This document shows positions 1 to 8,911 of a stretch of 64,000 bases of DNA, in pieces (positions within the stretch are counted from its first letter, which is position 1; each line of letters begins with the position of its first letter). The DNA is from an uncultured Phaeodactylibacter sp. (GTDB lineage: Bacteria > Bacteroidota > Bacteroidia > Chitinophagales > Saprospiraceae): contig CAJXNH010000006.1 in NCBI GenBank assembly GCA_913057245.1, positions 62,001 to 126,000 of the forward strand, read 5' to 3'. The notes beneath the pieces were generated by a model. That model did not search any database. It worked only from the letters and a program-made list of their open reading frames with translations, and was not told the DNA's origin. The position numbers were made by a program, and so were the translations under genes.

Positions 1-819
1 CATGGCCGTCCCGAAGGCCGCAGCCAGTGCCATGGCGAGCGGCAACTCCCTTGCCCCATACCGAAAAACGGCGAAGATGTCCGGGTCGCCATCAAAATGG
101 TAATTGACCAGCCAGGGGTCGAATGCCAAACTCATTGTGCCCACAGCTGCGTAAAGGACCAATGGCCAGGCAGACTGCAGCCATATCCGTACGGCTTCCC
201 CATGCCAGCCCCATTGCCCCAGATGGCTCAGGCGGATCAACAACCAGAGGAAACGCAAACCGCCCAGCCCTGCCAGCGCCCAGATGGCTGGCCCCAGCCC
301 CCATCCCATCCATGCCGGATAGACCACCGCTGCGATTTGTGCAGCGTAAGTCAGCCCGGCAAACCAAAGTAGTTCACCGGGGCGGTCCCAGAGCAGGTAA
401 AAATTTTCCAGCAGAAAGGTCGCCAGATTGAGCCAGAGAAACAGCAGGAAGGGGAACAGAAAGGGCAAGCTCGCCTGACCAGTCAGCAGCGGCACCAGCC
501 AGTACCGCCCCCACCAGAAGCCAAGCGTCAGGGCAGCGCCAACACCCCCGAAGATAAGGGCTACATTAGTCAGAAAAACTGCCCGCCGCTCTGTTTCCAC
601 TTTGCTGAAGCGGGACAGCAGAGCCTGCATCAGCCCGGTCACCCAGAAAGAGGTAAGCACATAGCCCAGGTACAATAACTGCTCGTACCAGCCAATGCTT
701 TCCTTGGGCAGTGCCGTTTTGGCCAGTAGAATAGAGATTAGGATGGCACTGCCCTGCCGGGACAAAGCATTGCCCTGCATAGCCCTAACATTATCAATTT
801 GGAACAGCGCCTTCAACAT
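1..819 (-). CDS. Polysaccharide flippase-like membrane protein, partial
   Basis: This gene runs off the left edge; the first 273 residues are visible. The ATG (MLKALF) lies six bases after the stop of the saccharopine dehydrogenase gene, so the two are probably co-transcribed. The product is strongly hydrophobic with repeated membrane segments (for example SAILISILLAKTAL near residue 23, LPFLFPFLLFLWLNLATFLL near 113, IWALAGLGGLRFLWLLIRL near 180). Early residues Q-G-N-x-L-S-R-Q-G followed by a helix and a glycine/tyrosine-rich loop resemble Wzx/MATE-type oligosaccharide flippases, which move lipid-linked sugars across the inner membrane. The C-terminal part is missing, so the family call is tentative; another polytopic transporter is possible. 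Confidence 0.55.
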   Translation of the reverse strand, partial: MLKALFQIDNVRAMQGNALSRQGSAILISILLAKTALPKESIGWYEQLLYLGYVLTSFWVTGLMQALLSRFSKVETERRAVFLTNVALIFGGVGAALTLGFWWGRYWLVPLLTGQASLPFLFPFLLFLWLNLATFLLENFYLLWDRPGELLWFAGLTYAAQIAAVVYPAWMGWGLGPAIWALAGLGGLRFLWLLIRLSHLGQWGWHGEAVRIWLQSAWPLVLYAAVGTMSLAFDPWLVNYHFDGDPDIFAVFRYGARELPLAMALAAAFGTAM

Positions 820-825
820 CCGGGC

Positions 826-2163
826 TTAGAGGTCCCGGACCTCATCCTTGAATACCACCCCGAACTGTTCCAGCTCGTCCAAAACAGGCTCGTACACTTC
901 GGGGATAACCGGGATATTCACACCTTTGGACTCAATACGGCCCTCCATGACCAGCTTAACGAAAATGCCCAGTGGCAGCCCCACCAGCTTGGCCATTGCG
1001 GTATCGTTGGCGTTGCCCCCCTTCATCACCAGCGTGGATATCAGTTCTTTCTTTTTGCCCTCAAGTTCATATTCAAACTCGTGCTGCATGATAATCATGT
1101 CCTTATCTCTGGGCTCGAGTTTCCACTTTTCCATGAGCAGGTTTTCCAGGATGAGTGCCGGTGTGGCGTTGGCCAGCCCTACTTTCTTTTTGCGGAAAAG
1201 CCCCAGCCAGTCCAGCTTCTGCATGACCTCATGATCGGGGTCCAGCTTTAGCAGGTCGGCAATTCGGTCGCGCACGGATCCTGACTTATTCTGAGGGCTG
1301 AGATAGCCTTCCATCAGCTCGTGGTAGCTCACCTGCTCACTTTCCAGAATAGGATAGGAACCATCGGTCAGCCCGATTTTCACTAAGGCATTCCACGCAT
1401 CGCAGAAGCCCCGGTAGCGAATGGTGCCCCGCAGAATGTTGGGGATATCTGAAAGCCCGTAAACCTCACGGTAGAGCAGGGAGTCGCGGTTGGCATAAAC
1501 TTCGAACTCGCCCATGCCGGGAATATCAACCACCCGGTATTCCTTAAATAGGCGGTTGTAGGGAATGTACTTGTACTTGCCGTTTTCCAGGTACTGAGCG
1601 GTACCCTGCCCGGCGAGGACTACGTTGCGTGGGTTCCATGTGAATTTGTAATGCCAGGGGTTATTGTCGCTTTCGGGTGCAATCAGGCCGCCGGTATAGG
1701 AGCGAAAAGCAGTGATTTTACCGCCCTTTTCTTTAATCTCGTTGATTTGCCGCATAGCCGACATATGGTCGATGCCCGGGTCCAGCCCCATTTCGCCCAT
1801 AAAGATGAGCTCCCGGTCGCGGGCTTCATCACCCAGGCGGTAGAGCTCCTGAGAAACGTAGGAAGCGGTAATGAGGTGCTTTTTAAGCTTGATGCAATCG
1901 TGAGCCACCTCGAGATGCAAATGGGCAGGCAGGAGAGAGACCACTAAATCGGCACGCCCGATCAGGTCGCGGCGGTCGTTCACCTTGGTGACATCAAGCC
2001 AGGCAGGGCGGCCATTGGGGTGCCCTTTCACCCGTGCCTCAGCCAGCTGCGGATCCGCGTCTGCAACGGTCACAAACCAGTTTTTTTCCTGTGCCTGTCC
2101 AAGCACGTAGTTGATACAGGCACTGGAAGAGCGTCCGGCTCCGATGATCAATATATTTGTCAT
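826..2163 (-). CDS. Saccharopine dehydrogenase family protein (LYS9-like)
   Basis: The 445-residue protein opens with a Rossmann nucleotide-binding motif (ILIIGAGRSSSACI, residues 4-17) and carries the saccharopine dehydrogenase hallmark FRSYTGGL near residue 153 and LRGTIRYRGFCDAW near 245. Saccharopine dehydrogenase/reductase interconverts saccharopine with 2-aminoadipate semialdehyde plus glutamate in lysine metabolism. Length matches the glutamate-forming (LYS9-type) enzymes. It is followed closely by the flippase gene on the same strand and is divergent from cytidine deaminase. Whether it acts in lysine breakdown or in a related reductive reaction cannot be told from context. Confidence 0.85.
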   Translation of the reverse strand: MTNILIIGAGRSSSACINYVLGQAQEKNWFVTVADADPQLAEARVKGHPNGRPAWLDVTKVNDRRDLIGRADLVVSLLPAHLHLEVAHDCIKLKKHLITASYVSQELYRLGDEARDRELIFMGEMGLDPGIDHMSAMRQINEIKEKGGKITAFRSYTGGLIAPESDNNPWHYKFTWNPRNVVLAGQGTAQYLENGKYKYIPYNRLFKEYRVVDIPGMGEFEVYANRDSLLYREVYGLSDIPNILRGTIRYRGFCDAWNALVKIGLTDGSYPILESEQVSYHELMEGYLSPQNKSGSVRDRIADLLKLDPDHEVMQKLDWLGLFRKKKVGLANATPALILENLLMEKWKLEPRDKDMIIMQHEFEYELEGKKKELISTLVMKGGNANDTAMAKLVGLPLGIFVKLVMEGRIESKGVNIPVIPEVYEPVLDELEQFGVVFKDEVRDL

Positions 2164-2274
2164 GGTTGGTTTTTTCTATTTATTGCGGTAATTTGCCGAT
2201 TCGCGCAAGATAAAACTTTGCCTGAAACTGTAAAGCGGGACCCACCGCTAAATTCCAAATTGTACAAAAACGCT

Positions 2275-2757
2275 ATGCGATATCGAAAGCTGGAAACCAA
2301 TATCCGTATTTACGATAGTGCTGATGAGTTATCAACAGATGACCAGACACTACTGAAGGCAGCTGCCCGTGCGATGGATTTAGCTTATGCCCCTTACTCT
2401 AATTTTAAGGTCGGCGCTGCGGTTCGGTTGACAGACGGTACCATAGTGATAGGCTCTAACCAGGAAAATGCGGCTTATCCCATGTGCCTGTGCGCAGAGC
2501 GGGTGGCCCTGGGCAATGCCTCCCTCAATCACCCAGCCGAAAAATTACAAACCCTGGCCATTCGGGTAAGAAATGAGAATAAAGCCATCCCCGAACCTGC
2601 TGCGCCCTGCGGCTCCTGCCGGCAGGCGATATCTGAAATGGAAGACCGGCAACAGCAACCCATCCGTATCCTAATGCAGGGGGACGATGACATGATTTAC
2701 GAGGTGGAAAGCGGGCAGTCCCTTTTGCCCTTAGGTTTCAATCGTCATTTTTTGTAG
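2275..2757 (+). CDS. cdd: Cytidine deaminase
   Basis: The 160-residue product carries both zinc-site motifs of cytidine deaminases: C-A-E-R near residue 74 (Cys ligand and general acid Glu) and PCGSCRQ near 110 (two Cys ligands). It deaminates cytidine and deoxycytidine to uridine and deoxyuridine in pyrimidine salvage. The start at MRYRKLE is chosen because the open frame upstream only reads the antisense of the neighbouring dehydrogenase gene. The 3' end overlaps the convergent NUDIX gene by 20 bases. Confidence 0.93.
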   Translation: MRYRKLETNIRIYDSADELSTDDQTLLKAAARAMDLAYAPYSNFKVGAAVRLTDGTIVIGSNQENAAYPMCLCAERVALGNASLNHPAEKLQTLAIRVRNENKAIPEPAAPCGSCRQAISEMEDRQQQPIRILMQGDDDMIYEVESGQSLLPLGFNRHFL

Positions 2758-3301
2758 CCGAGCCGGGGTAATCCAGCTGGCCTAAATGCAACTGATGGCG
2801 CCCTAGTTTGCGATCGGCGAAGTACCGCTGTAAACTGAATATTGAAGAGGTGAATGCGATTTCATCCCAGGGGATTTCCGCTTCGGTAAACAAGCGTACC
2901 TCCAGGCTCTCCTCCCCCACTCCAAAGGCATCCGGCCCCTGCAACTCGCCCAGAAAATGCATATACACCTGATTGATGTGGGGTATACTATATATGGTGT
3001 GTACGCCGGTAATCTTCACCTGCGCCATGGCTTCTTCGCGTACTTCCCGCAGCGCACCCTCTTCCACCGTTTCGCCATTTTCCATATAACCGCTGGGGAC
3101 ATTCCAGTAGCCGAGGCGGGGCTCAATAGAGCGCTTAGCCAGCAACACTTTGTCTTCCCAAATGGGCAGACAGCCCGCTACAATTTTCGGATTGGAGTAG
3201 TGGATGCGACCGCAGTTGCCGCAAACGTAGCGGGGCCGGTTATCTCCGTTTGGGATGGTAAACGCTAGTTGGTCAGAACCGCAATGGCTACAGTAATTCA
3301 T
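2738..3301 (-). CDS. NUDIX hydrolase with N-terminal zinc ribbon
   Basis: Residues 4-7 (CSHC) and 27-30 (CGNC) form a two-CxxC zinc ribbon, followed by a NUDIX domain with the box G-x5-E-x7-REVREE beginning at about residue 71 (GYMENGETVEEGALREVREE). The zinc-ribbon NUDIX architecture resembles the NudC-like group, but the substrate cannot be assigned: NAD(H), nucleotide-sugar or ADP-ribose are all possible. The start codon overlaps the stop of the small membrane-protein gene (ATGA-type overlap), so it is translationally coupled in an operon with kdsB. Confidence 0.85.
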   Translation of the reverse strand: MNYCSHCGSDQLAFTIPNGDNRPRYVCGNCGRIHYSNPKIVAGCLPIWEDKVLLAKRSIEPRLGYWNVPSGYMENGETVEEGALREVREEAMAQVKITGVHTIYSIPHINQVYMHFLGELQGPDAFGVGEESLEVRLFTEAEIPWDEIAFTSSIFSLQRYFADRKLGRHQLHLGQLDYPGSATKNDD

Positions 3302-3546
3302 GCTTCTGTCTCTTTTTCCAGTACCCGTTCATACCGTACCCGCTGCAATATAGCATCGCCAAAGATGCTCAGCCCACTGTTGAAGACCACCAGGGCCAGA
3401 GTGCCATAGGCTACCCAATGCCAGACCGGGGCGCCATCATATTTGTCCATAGCCGCTTCGGCAATCAGGCAGGCACCAAAACCAATGAGCACCAATCCAA
3501 TCGGTGCGCGGAGCAGCCAGCGGCGATAGTATTTTTGCTTATCCAT
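3298..3546 (-). CDS. Small two-helix membrane protein
   Basis: This 82-residue protein has two predicted membrane helices (LLRAPIGLVLIGFGACLIAE, about 11-30, and HWVAYGTLALVVFNSGLSIF, about 43-62), a basic N-terminus and a charged C-terminus. It overlaps kdsB upstream by 8 bases and the NUDIX gene downstream by 4 bases, so it is the middle gene of a tight three-gene operon. I do not recognise the family; the overlaps on both sides support it being real. Confidence 0.75.
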   Translation of the reverse strand: MDKQKYYRRWLLRAPIGLVLIGFGACLIAEAAMDKYDGAPVWHWVAYGTLALVVFNSGLSIFGDAILQRVRYERVLEKETEA

Positions 3547-4297
3547 GTTGATTGCTTTTGTTCCAAAGGCGTTCGGCAGCTTCCAGGTCTTCCGGGGTGT
3601 CTATACCCACTGTTTCGGTCTGTGTGGTGCCGATGTGAATGCGATAGCCGGCTTCCAGCCAACGCAGTTGTTCCAGCGATTCCATTTGTTCGTAATGCCC
3701 GGGAGGCAGTTGGGCGACCTCTAGCAATACAGACCGTTGAAACCCGTAAATACCCAAATGCTTGAAAAAAACACCATGCTTCATCCATTGTTCGGGCGGT
3801 ACCCCCCTCAGGTAGGGAATGGGCGACCGGCTGAAATACAGCGCCTGGCCGGTAGCGGACTTAACGGCCTTCACGACGTTGGGATTGTGCAGGACCTCTG
3901 CTTCTCTGAGCCGGACGACAAGGGTGCTGATATCCGCAGGATGATCGCCCATGAGCGGTGCCACCACGAGGTCAATCTGTGCCGGGTCAATAAACGGCTC
4001 GTCTCCTTGTATATTGACAATTAGGCTGTCCTCGGGATATTGCAGCGCCACTTCCGCACAACGGTCGGTCCCGCTAAGGTGGCTGGCATCGGTCAGGATG
4101 GCTTTGCCCCCAAACCGTGCAGCAGCTTCCAGGATACGCTCGTCATCAGTGGCGATGCATACCTCATCGATTTGGCGGGCCTTTTGCGCCCGTTCGTAGA
4201 CATGCTGTATGACAGGTTTGCCTCCCAGTAAAGCCAGAGGTTTGCCGGGAAAACGCGTACTTGCATAACGGGCTGGAATCACCGCAATTGATTTCAT
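3539..4297 (-). CDS. kdsB: 3-deoxy-manno-octulosonate cytidylyltransferase
   Basis: KdsB activates KDO with CTP to CMP-KDO for lipopolysaccharide inner-core synthesis in the cytoplasm. The 252-residue product begins IAVIPARYASTRFPGKPL, the nucleotide-binding signature, and carries VCIATDDERI near residue 48, NIQGDEPFI near 92 and GIYGFQRSVL near 183. The start at MKSIAVIP is preferred over an ATG 33 bases upstream because it matches the family N-terminus. It heads the kdsB, small membrane protein, NUDIX operon. Confidence 0.95.
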   Translation of the reverse strand: MKSIAVIPARYASTRFPGKPLALLGGKPVIQHVYERAQKARQIDEVCIATDDERILEAAARFGGKAILTDASHLSGTDRCAEVALQYPEDSLIVNIQGDEPFIDPAQIDLVVAPLMGDHPADISTLVVRLREAEVLHNPNVVKAVKSATGQALYFSRSPIPYLRGVPPEQWMKHGVFFKHLGIYGFQRSVLLEVAQLPPGHYEQMESLEQLRWLEAGYRIHIGTTQTETVGIDTPEDLEAAERLWNKSNQHG

Positions 4298-4359
4298 ATA
4301 TTTGTTTATATTGCTCTTCTGGTTCAGCAAAACATGAACCCCAAACAGGAACCTAAACT

Positions 4360-5265
4360 ATGAGGAAAACGACTGGTGCGACTAGACTGGCAGGGACTGA
4401 CCTGGCCCCAATTGTATTTAAAGCCACTGTGCTGTGCGCTTTCCTGAGCCTCCCGCTGATGGCCAAAGCTACCGGGGACAGCCTCAATTACCTTACCCCC
4501 AAAGATACCATATTTCTATCGGTGGGGCAGTTTAATGAAAAATACTTCAACCACCGCCTGGAGCCGAAGCAGACTTTGTTTTCTCTGGCCAAATTTTACG
4601 GGCTTTCTCTTCAGGAGCTGTATTTCCACAACCCGGGGCTTAGCCCCCAGACGATGCGGGTGGGCATGCCCGTCCGTATCCCAATCCCTAAACAGGCCAT
4701 TGAGCAGTATCAGGAGAAGGACATTATCCCCGGCCGGTTCGCACCAGTGTACTATGTGGTGCGCAAGGGCGATACGCTCTACAAAATATCCAAATCCTAC
4801 TTTGATATCCCCATGGAGGAAATTATGATGCGCAATGGCTTGCTGGACCATACCCTGAAAAGTAACCAAATCCTTCATGTGGGCTGGCTGAGCCTCAACG
4901 GCATTCCGGACAGCCTCCGTGCCTACGCAGGGGGCGAGTTGGGCAAACGCAACGCGGCCTACCGCAAGCTTTTTCAGTACGATATGGCTGGTGAACGGGA
5001 GCGGGAGCATCAGGGGGTGGCCTTCTGGCCAAAAGACATGAAGGATGAAACAGACCTTATGGCGATGCACCGAAGAGCAGCAATTGGATCGGTGGTGTCC
5101 ATCTACAACCCGATGAGCCGCCGTACCGTTTACGCCAAAGTGGTTGGCCGTATACCTGATACGGTTTACAAGGATGATGTGATCGTAGTCGTCTCGCCCC
5201 TTGTGGCAAAATTATTAGGCGCCATCGACCCCCGATTCTTTGTGAAGGTCAAATACCACCGATGA
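4360..5265 (+). CDS. LysM-domain protein with C-terminal RlpA-like barrel
   Basis: A 301-residue exported protein. A hydrophobic stretch at about residues 20-38 acts as signal peptide. Two LysM domains follow, about 63-108 (begins LEPKQTLFSLAKFYGLSLQE) and about 132-176 (YYVVRKGDTLYKISKSYFDI), which bind peptidoglycan glycan strands. The C-terminal 80 residues (GSVVSIYNPMSRRTVYAKVV, then a DVIVVVSP stretch) resemble the double-psi barrel of RlpA-like proteins. It lies 34 bases upstream of the cystathionine beta-synthase gene, which has its own promoter-like box. A role in cell-envelope maintenance is inferred; no catalytic site is evident. Confidence 0.8.
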   Translation: MRKTTGATRLAGTDLAPIVFKATVLCAFLSLPLMAKATGDSLNYLTPKDTIFLSVGQFNEKYFNHRLEPKQTLFSLAKFYGLSLQELYFHNPGLSPQTMRVGMPVRIPIPKQAIEQYQEKDIIPGRFAPVYYVVRKGDTLYKISKSYFDIPMEEIMMRNGLLDHTLKSNQILHVGWLSLNGIPDSLRAYAGGELGKRNAAYRKLFQYDMAGEREREHQGVAFWPKDMKDETDLMAMHRRAAIGSVVSIYNPMSRRTVYAKVVGRIPDTVYKDDVIVVVSPLVAKLLGAIDPRFFVKVKYHR

Positions 5266-5271
5266 TTTTTT

Positions 5272-5279
5272 TACCTTTG
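5272..5279 (+). promoter_or_regulatory. Bacteroidota -7 box (TACCTTTG)
   Basis: TACCTTTG fits the TAnnTTTG -7 element of the Bacteroidota primary sigma factor and ends 20 bases before the ATG of the cystathionine beta-synthase gene. No convincing -33 TTTG was seen. Confidence 0.5.
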
Positions 5280-5299
5280 CGGCAAACCAAGTAAAACCC

Positions 5300-6658
5300 A
5301 TGGAATACTACGAAAATATCCTGCACACCATTGGAAATACACCTCTGGTAAAGCTTCATAAAGTCGTTAAAGACATCCCGGCTACGGTACTGATGAAGGT
5401 GGAAACCTTTAATCCGGGCCACTCGATCAAAGACCGTATGGCACTGAAAATGCTGGAAGATGCAGAGGCCCGGGGAGATATTAAGCCGGGTGGTACACTC
5501 ATTGAGTGCACCTCTGGCAATACAGGCATGGGCCTGGCGCTGGCCGCGGCGGTGAAAGGTTATAAATGTATCTTTACGACCACAGATAAGCAGTCACAGG
5601 AAAAAATAGACCTCTTGCGCGCCGTAGGTGGTGAAGTCATCGTTTGCCCTACAAATGTAGAAGCTGATGACCCGCGTTCCTACTATAGCGTAGCCCGCCG
5701 CCTGAGCACCGAAATCCCCAACAGCTACTGGTGCAATCAGTACGACAACCTGTCCAACCGCACGGCTCACTACGAAAGCACCGGCCCTGAAATCTGGAAA
5801 CAGACCGAGGGTAAAATTACGCATATGGTGGTGGGCGTAGGCACCGGCGGTACCATTTCCGGCACCGGGCGCTACCTCAAGGAGCAAAATCCGGGTGTTA
5901 AAATCTGGGGGATCGACACCTATGGCTCCGTTTTCAAAAAATACCATGAGACGGGCGAGTTTGACGAGAAGGAAATCTACCCTTACATCACGGAAGGCAT
6001 AGGCGAGGATATCATACCACAGAATGTTGACTTCAAAGTAATCGACCGCTTTGAGAAGGTGACCGATAAGGATGGTGCGCTTATGGCCCGCCGCCTGGCC
6101 CGCGAAGAAGGCCTGCTGCTGGGGTATTCTGCAGGCTCTGCCGTTGCCGGGCTGCTGCAGCTCAAGGATGAACTTACACCTGAGGATATCGTGGTGGTGG
6201 TCATCCACGATCACGGAAGCCGCTACGTCGGTAAAATATACAATGATGACTGGATGCGGGAAAGGGGCTTCCTGGAGCGGGAGCTTTGTGTCCGCGACTT
6301 ACTGCAGATGAAGCATGACAACCGCTTCATTACCCTCAGCGAGTCGGATACCGTTCAGTCTGCCTTTAAAATGATGAAGGACCACGATATTTCTCAGCTC
6401 CCGGTTATGCGGGAGGGTAAGATGGTGGGCTCGATCACGGAAACGGCTGTCTTGTCTTATCTGTTGGAAAATCCGATGAACCACGCTGAGCAAACCGTTA
6501 CGGCCATCATGGGGGCTCCGTTCCCACTGGTGGAGGAAGACCTGCCTTTTTCTCAGCTGAGCAAATACGTAGACCGGACCATTCCGGCTGTTATTGCGAA
6601 AGACAAGGCAGGAACCCTGCACATTCTGACGCAGTACGATATTATCCGGGCGGTTTAA
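5300..6658 (+). CDS. Cystathionine beta-synthase with C-terminal CBS domain pair
   Basis: A PLP-dependent beta-family enzyme of 452 residues that condenses serine with homocysteine (transsulfuration). The PLP lysine lies in SIKDRM near residue 43, the phosphate-binding loop in TSGNTGMGLA near 73, and GTGGTISGTGRY near 183. Residues about 335-452 form a pair of CBS modules (starting LCVRDLLQ and ending ILTQYDIIRAV), as in eukaryotic-type CBS. The CBS tail distinguishes it from plain cysteine synthase, although a cysteine synthase activity cannot be excluded. Preceded by a good -7 box. Confidence 0.88.
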   Translation: MEYYENILHTIGNTPLVKLHKVVKDIPATVLMKVETFNPGHSIKDRMALKMLEDAEARGDIKPGGTLIECTSGNTGMGLALAAAVKGYKCIFTTTDKQSQEKIDLLRAVGGEVIVCPTNVEADDPRSYYSVARRLSTEIPNSYWCNQYDNLSNRTAHYESTGPEIWKQTEGKITHMVVGVGTGGTISGTGRYLKEQNPGVKIWGIDTYGSVFKKYHETGEFDEKEIYPYITEGIGEDIIPQNVDFKVIDRFEKVTDKDGALMARRLAREEGLLLGYSAGSAVAGLLQLKDELTPEDIVVVVIHDHGSRYVGKIYNDDWMRERGFLERELCVRDLLQMKHDNRFITLSESDTVQSAFKMMKDHDISQLPVMREGKMVGSITETAVLSYLLENPMNHAEQTVTAIMGAPFPLVEEDLPFSQLSKYVDRTIPAVIAKDKAGTLHILTQYDIIRAV

Positions 6659-6703
6659 GGCTGTTTTGAGGGATTCGTTTTTATAGAGCGCGTCCCCCAA
6701 CCT

Positions 6704-6868
6704 AATGGCCTGTCAAGTGTTAATTTATGGGTTGAGTGGGAGCGAATTTTGAGGCTAATCAAGGCGGATGTTCCCGCGCATAGCAGCGCTACGTAAGGGG
6801 TTGTCCAACGAAGAGTAGCCTCAAAAGTCGCCGCAGGCAACCCCTGGTTTTAGCCTTGACAGACCACT
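6704..6868. mobile_element. Short inverted-repeat element (MITE-like)
   Basis: A non-coding segment of about 165 bp between convergent genes. Its ends are imperfect inverted repeats (TGGCCTGTCAAG at 6706-6717; reverse complement of CTTGACAGACCA at 6856-6867). Inside is a perfect 11-bp inverted repeat, TTTTGAGGCTA at 6747-6757 and TAGCCTCAAAA at 6816-6826. It directly abuts the stop codon of the NlpC/P60-like gene. Nested terminal repeats without a transposase suggest a MITE or an IS end remnant; no clear target duplication was seen. Confidence 0.45.
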
Positions 6869-6871
6869 AGT

Positions 6872-7723
6872 CTAAAAGAGCTCTACCTGATTGGAGATAT
6901 GCCCGCTCACCCGGCGTTTCACCTGCCTGGGCGTGGCTTCGGTCTTCAGCATCCTGCGGACGACGCGCAGACGGTGGGTGTATCTTTTTGCAGACCGGTC
7001 GTAAATCCCATAGTGGTCAATTTTATCGATACGCACACTGCCGAAAGCGTGAATCACCTCCGAATCCGGCAGAATGATACCGCAATGGGTAATACGCCCG
7101 GTACGGTTTTCAAAGAAAGCCACATCACCAGGCATGGACTGCTCCACAAAGTCCACTATACTGCCAATGTAGACCTGCTGAGCCGCTTCCCGGGGTAAAG
7201 CGACATTAGCGATTTTGAATACCATCTGTACAAGGCCGGCGGCATCTATGCCCATAGGGGAGCGCCCACCATGAAGGAATGGCGCGTGCAAGTAACGCCG
7301 CGCAATCTTGAGGATAAACTCAGCAGTTGGCTTAATGTGCTCCGGAAAGACAGCCTGCCCGCTAAAGGTATAGACGGTGTTGTCGAGTTTGAAGCGCATG
7401 CCATCGAAGTTGGGCAGACGTGCGCCCATGACCACCGGAATGACCTCATTGTCCGCCATAAGCGGCTGAAAGAGCTCCAGGCTGTAGGCAAAATGCTCCC
7501 TAAAGACCGACAACTCACTGGGTGTGATGGCTTTGAGCTGATTGGTCGCCACCCAGCCGACGTAATTGTCCCAGATGCAGCGGATTTTCGCCCATTGCCG
7601 CCCTTTGGTTTCCAATACCTCAGCCAGCTCACCAAACAGCAATTGGGACACAATCTCGCTCTTATCCGAAGAATTGCTCCGGATGGGCACGTTGCTCAGT
7701 GGGCAAATAGCGTAAGAGGGCAT
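6872..7723 (-). CDS. SH3-NlpC/P60-like protein lacking the catalytic Cys
   Basis: The 283-residue protein has an N-terminal SH3-like region (about 1-66, ending NYVGWVATNQL) and an NlpC/P60 fold (about 130-255). NlpC/P60 enzymes cut peptidoglycan stem peptides with a Cys-His pair. The His region is kept (RITHCGIIL, His213), but the nucleophile motif, normally GIDCSG, reads GIDAAG at 158-163, so Cys is Ala. It has no obvious signal peptide, as is usual for Bacteroidota members of this group. Either a binding-only pseudoenzyme or a divergent family member. It stands alone between the inverted-repeat element and the PorP-like gene. Confidence 0.75.
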   Translation of the reverse strand: MPSYAICPLSNVPIRSNSSDKSEIVSQLLFGELAEVLETKGRQWAKIRCIWDNYVGWVATNQLKAITPSELSVFREHFAYSLELFQPLMADNEVIPVVMGARLPNFDGMRFKLDNTVYTFSGQAVFPEHIKPTAEFILKIARRYLHAPFLHGGRSPMGIDAAGLVQMVFKIANVALPREAAQQVYIGSIVDFVEQSMPGDVAFFENRTGRITHCGIILPDSEVIHAFGSVRIDKIDHYGIYDRSAKRYTHRLRVVRRMLKTEATPRQVKRRVSGHISNQVELF

Positions 7724-7836
7724 GCATGCGGGTTTACGGAAATCAAGATATTTTCAAAAATAATAAATATCAGCCAATTCCGTTCCTATTTCTGACTTAT
7801 CAGCACGAAATACTCGTTTTAGTCCGGCGGCCTGTT

Positions 7837-7844
7837 TAACTTTG
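7837..7844 (+). promoter_or_regulatory. Bacteroidota -7 box (TAACTTTG)
   Basis: TAACTTTG matches the TAnnTTTG -7 element and lies 26 bases before the ATG of the PorP-like gene. Confidence 0.5.
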
Positions 7845-7870
7845 GCCGCACAATCACATGAACCGATTCT

Positions 7871-8911
7871 ATGAAGAAGCTATTCCTGCTCCTTTTTTGT
7901 CTTGCTTTGCTGAGTGGCCTGCGCCTTACCGCGCAAGACCAGCACTTCACTCAATTCTTTGCGGCACCGCTCACCCTTAACCCGGCGCTGAGTGGCACCT
8001 TCAACGGTAAATACCGGGTGGCCCTCGTCTACCGGGACCAAAACCCTTATCAGACTTATGCCGGAGCGGTCGACCTGCGCTTCGGGCTCAACAGCATCGG
8101 CAAACGTTACAAGGATGCCTTTGGTGTGGGGGTGGTTTTTTACAATGACCGGGTGCCCAAATTCGGTTTTTCCAATAATCAGATCAATGTCGCCGGAGCG
8201 TTCCACAAAAGCCTCAGCAAATCCAACGATCAATTCCTGAGCGCCGGGTTTCAGGCCGGGCTGGCACAGCGCAACTTCGGCTACGAGCGCTTCAATTTTG
8301 AGGATCAGTTCGGAGGCGATGATGGGTATACCAATCCGACTGGTGAAATTCTGCCTGCCAATAACTTTGCCTATGGCGATATTTCAGCAGGTATTAACTA
8401 TACCTACTCGCCTAAACGGGGCGTTTCCGTTTTTGCGGGGGCCGCTATGCACCACATTCTGGAGCCGCAGATCAGTTTCTTTTATAACGAGGATCAGCCC
8501 GAACTGGGCAATTCCGACTTCCTGCACCGAAAATACACCGCTTATGTCAATGTGAATATCCCGGTGGGCCTGGGTATTCAGATACAACCACGGGCACTGC
8601 TCTACGCACAAGGGCCACACCTGGCGGCTAATGCCGGTAGCAATGTCCGCTTCCTTATTGATGAAATCTCAGGCGTAGCCCTACACACCGGTGGCTGGGT
8701 GCGCCCGGTACGGGACGAGCTGGACAACTTTATGCTCGACGCTGTGGTAGGCATGGTGGGTATTGAGTTCAGCAACTTCCTGCTGGGGCTGAGCTACGAT
8801 GCCCGCATTGACGGCATTGGCTCCCTGCGCAAGCAAAGGGGCGCGTTTGAGCTTTCCCTGGCTTACCTGGGCGAATACGAAGATGAAGTCGTACTTTGCC
8901 CTAAGTTCTAA
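7871..8911 (+). CDS. PorP/SprF family type IX secretion membrane protein
   Basis: A 346-residue outer-membrane protein with a signal peptide (LFLLLFCLALLSGLRLTAQ, about 4-22) followed by the PorP/SprF opening QDQHFTQFFAAPLTLNPALS. Alternating amphipathic strands and aromatic residues fit a beta-barrel. PorP/SprF proteins occur in many copies per Bacteroidota genome; some are T9SS components or surface anchors for T9SS-exported adhesins. No partner adhesin gene lies next to it, so it is probably one of several paralogues. The 3' end overlaps the convergent VTC-domain gene by 4 bases. Confidence 0.88.
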   Translation: MKKLFLLLFCLALLSGLRLTAQDQHFTQFFAAPLTLNPALSGTFNGKYRVALVYRDQNPYQTYAGAVDLRFGLNSIGKRYKDAFGVGVVFYNDRVPKFGFSNNQINVAGAFHKSLSKSNDQFLSAGFQAGLAQRNFGYERFNFEDQFGGDDGYTNPTGEILPANNFAYGDISAGINYTYSPKRGVSVFAGAAMHHILEPQISFFYNEDQPELGNSDFLHRKYTAYVNVNIPVGLGIQIQPRALLYAQGPHLAANAGSNVRFLIDEISGVALHTGGWVRPVRDELDNFMLDAVVGMVGIEFSNFLLGLSYDARIDGIGSLRKQRGAFELSLAYLGEYEDEVVLCPKF

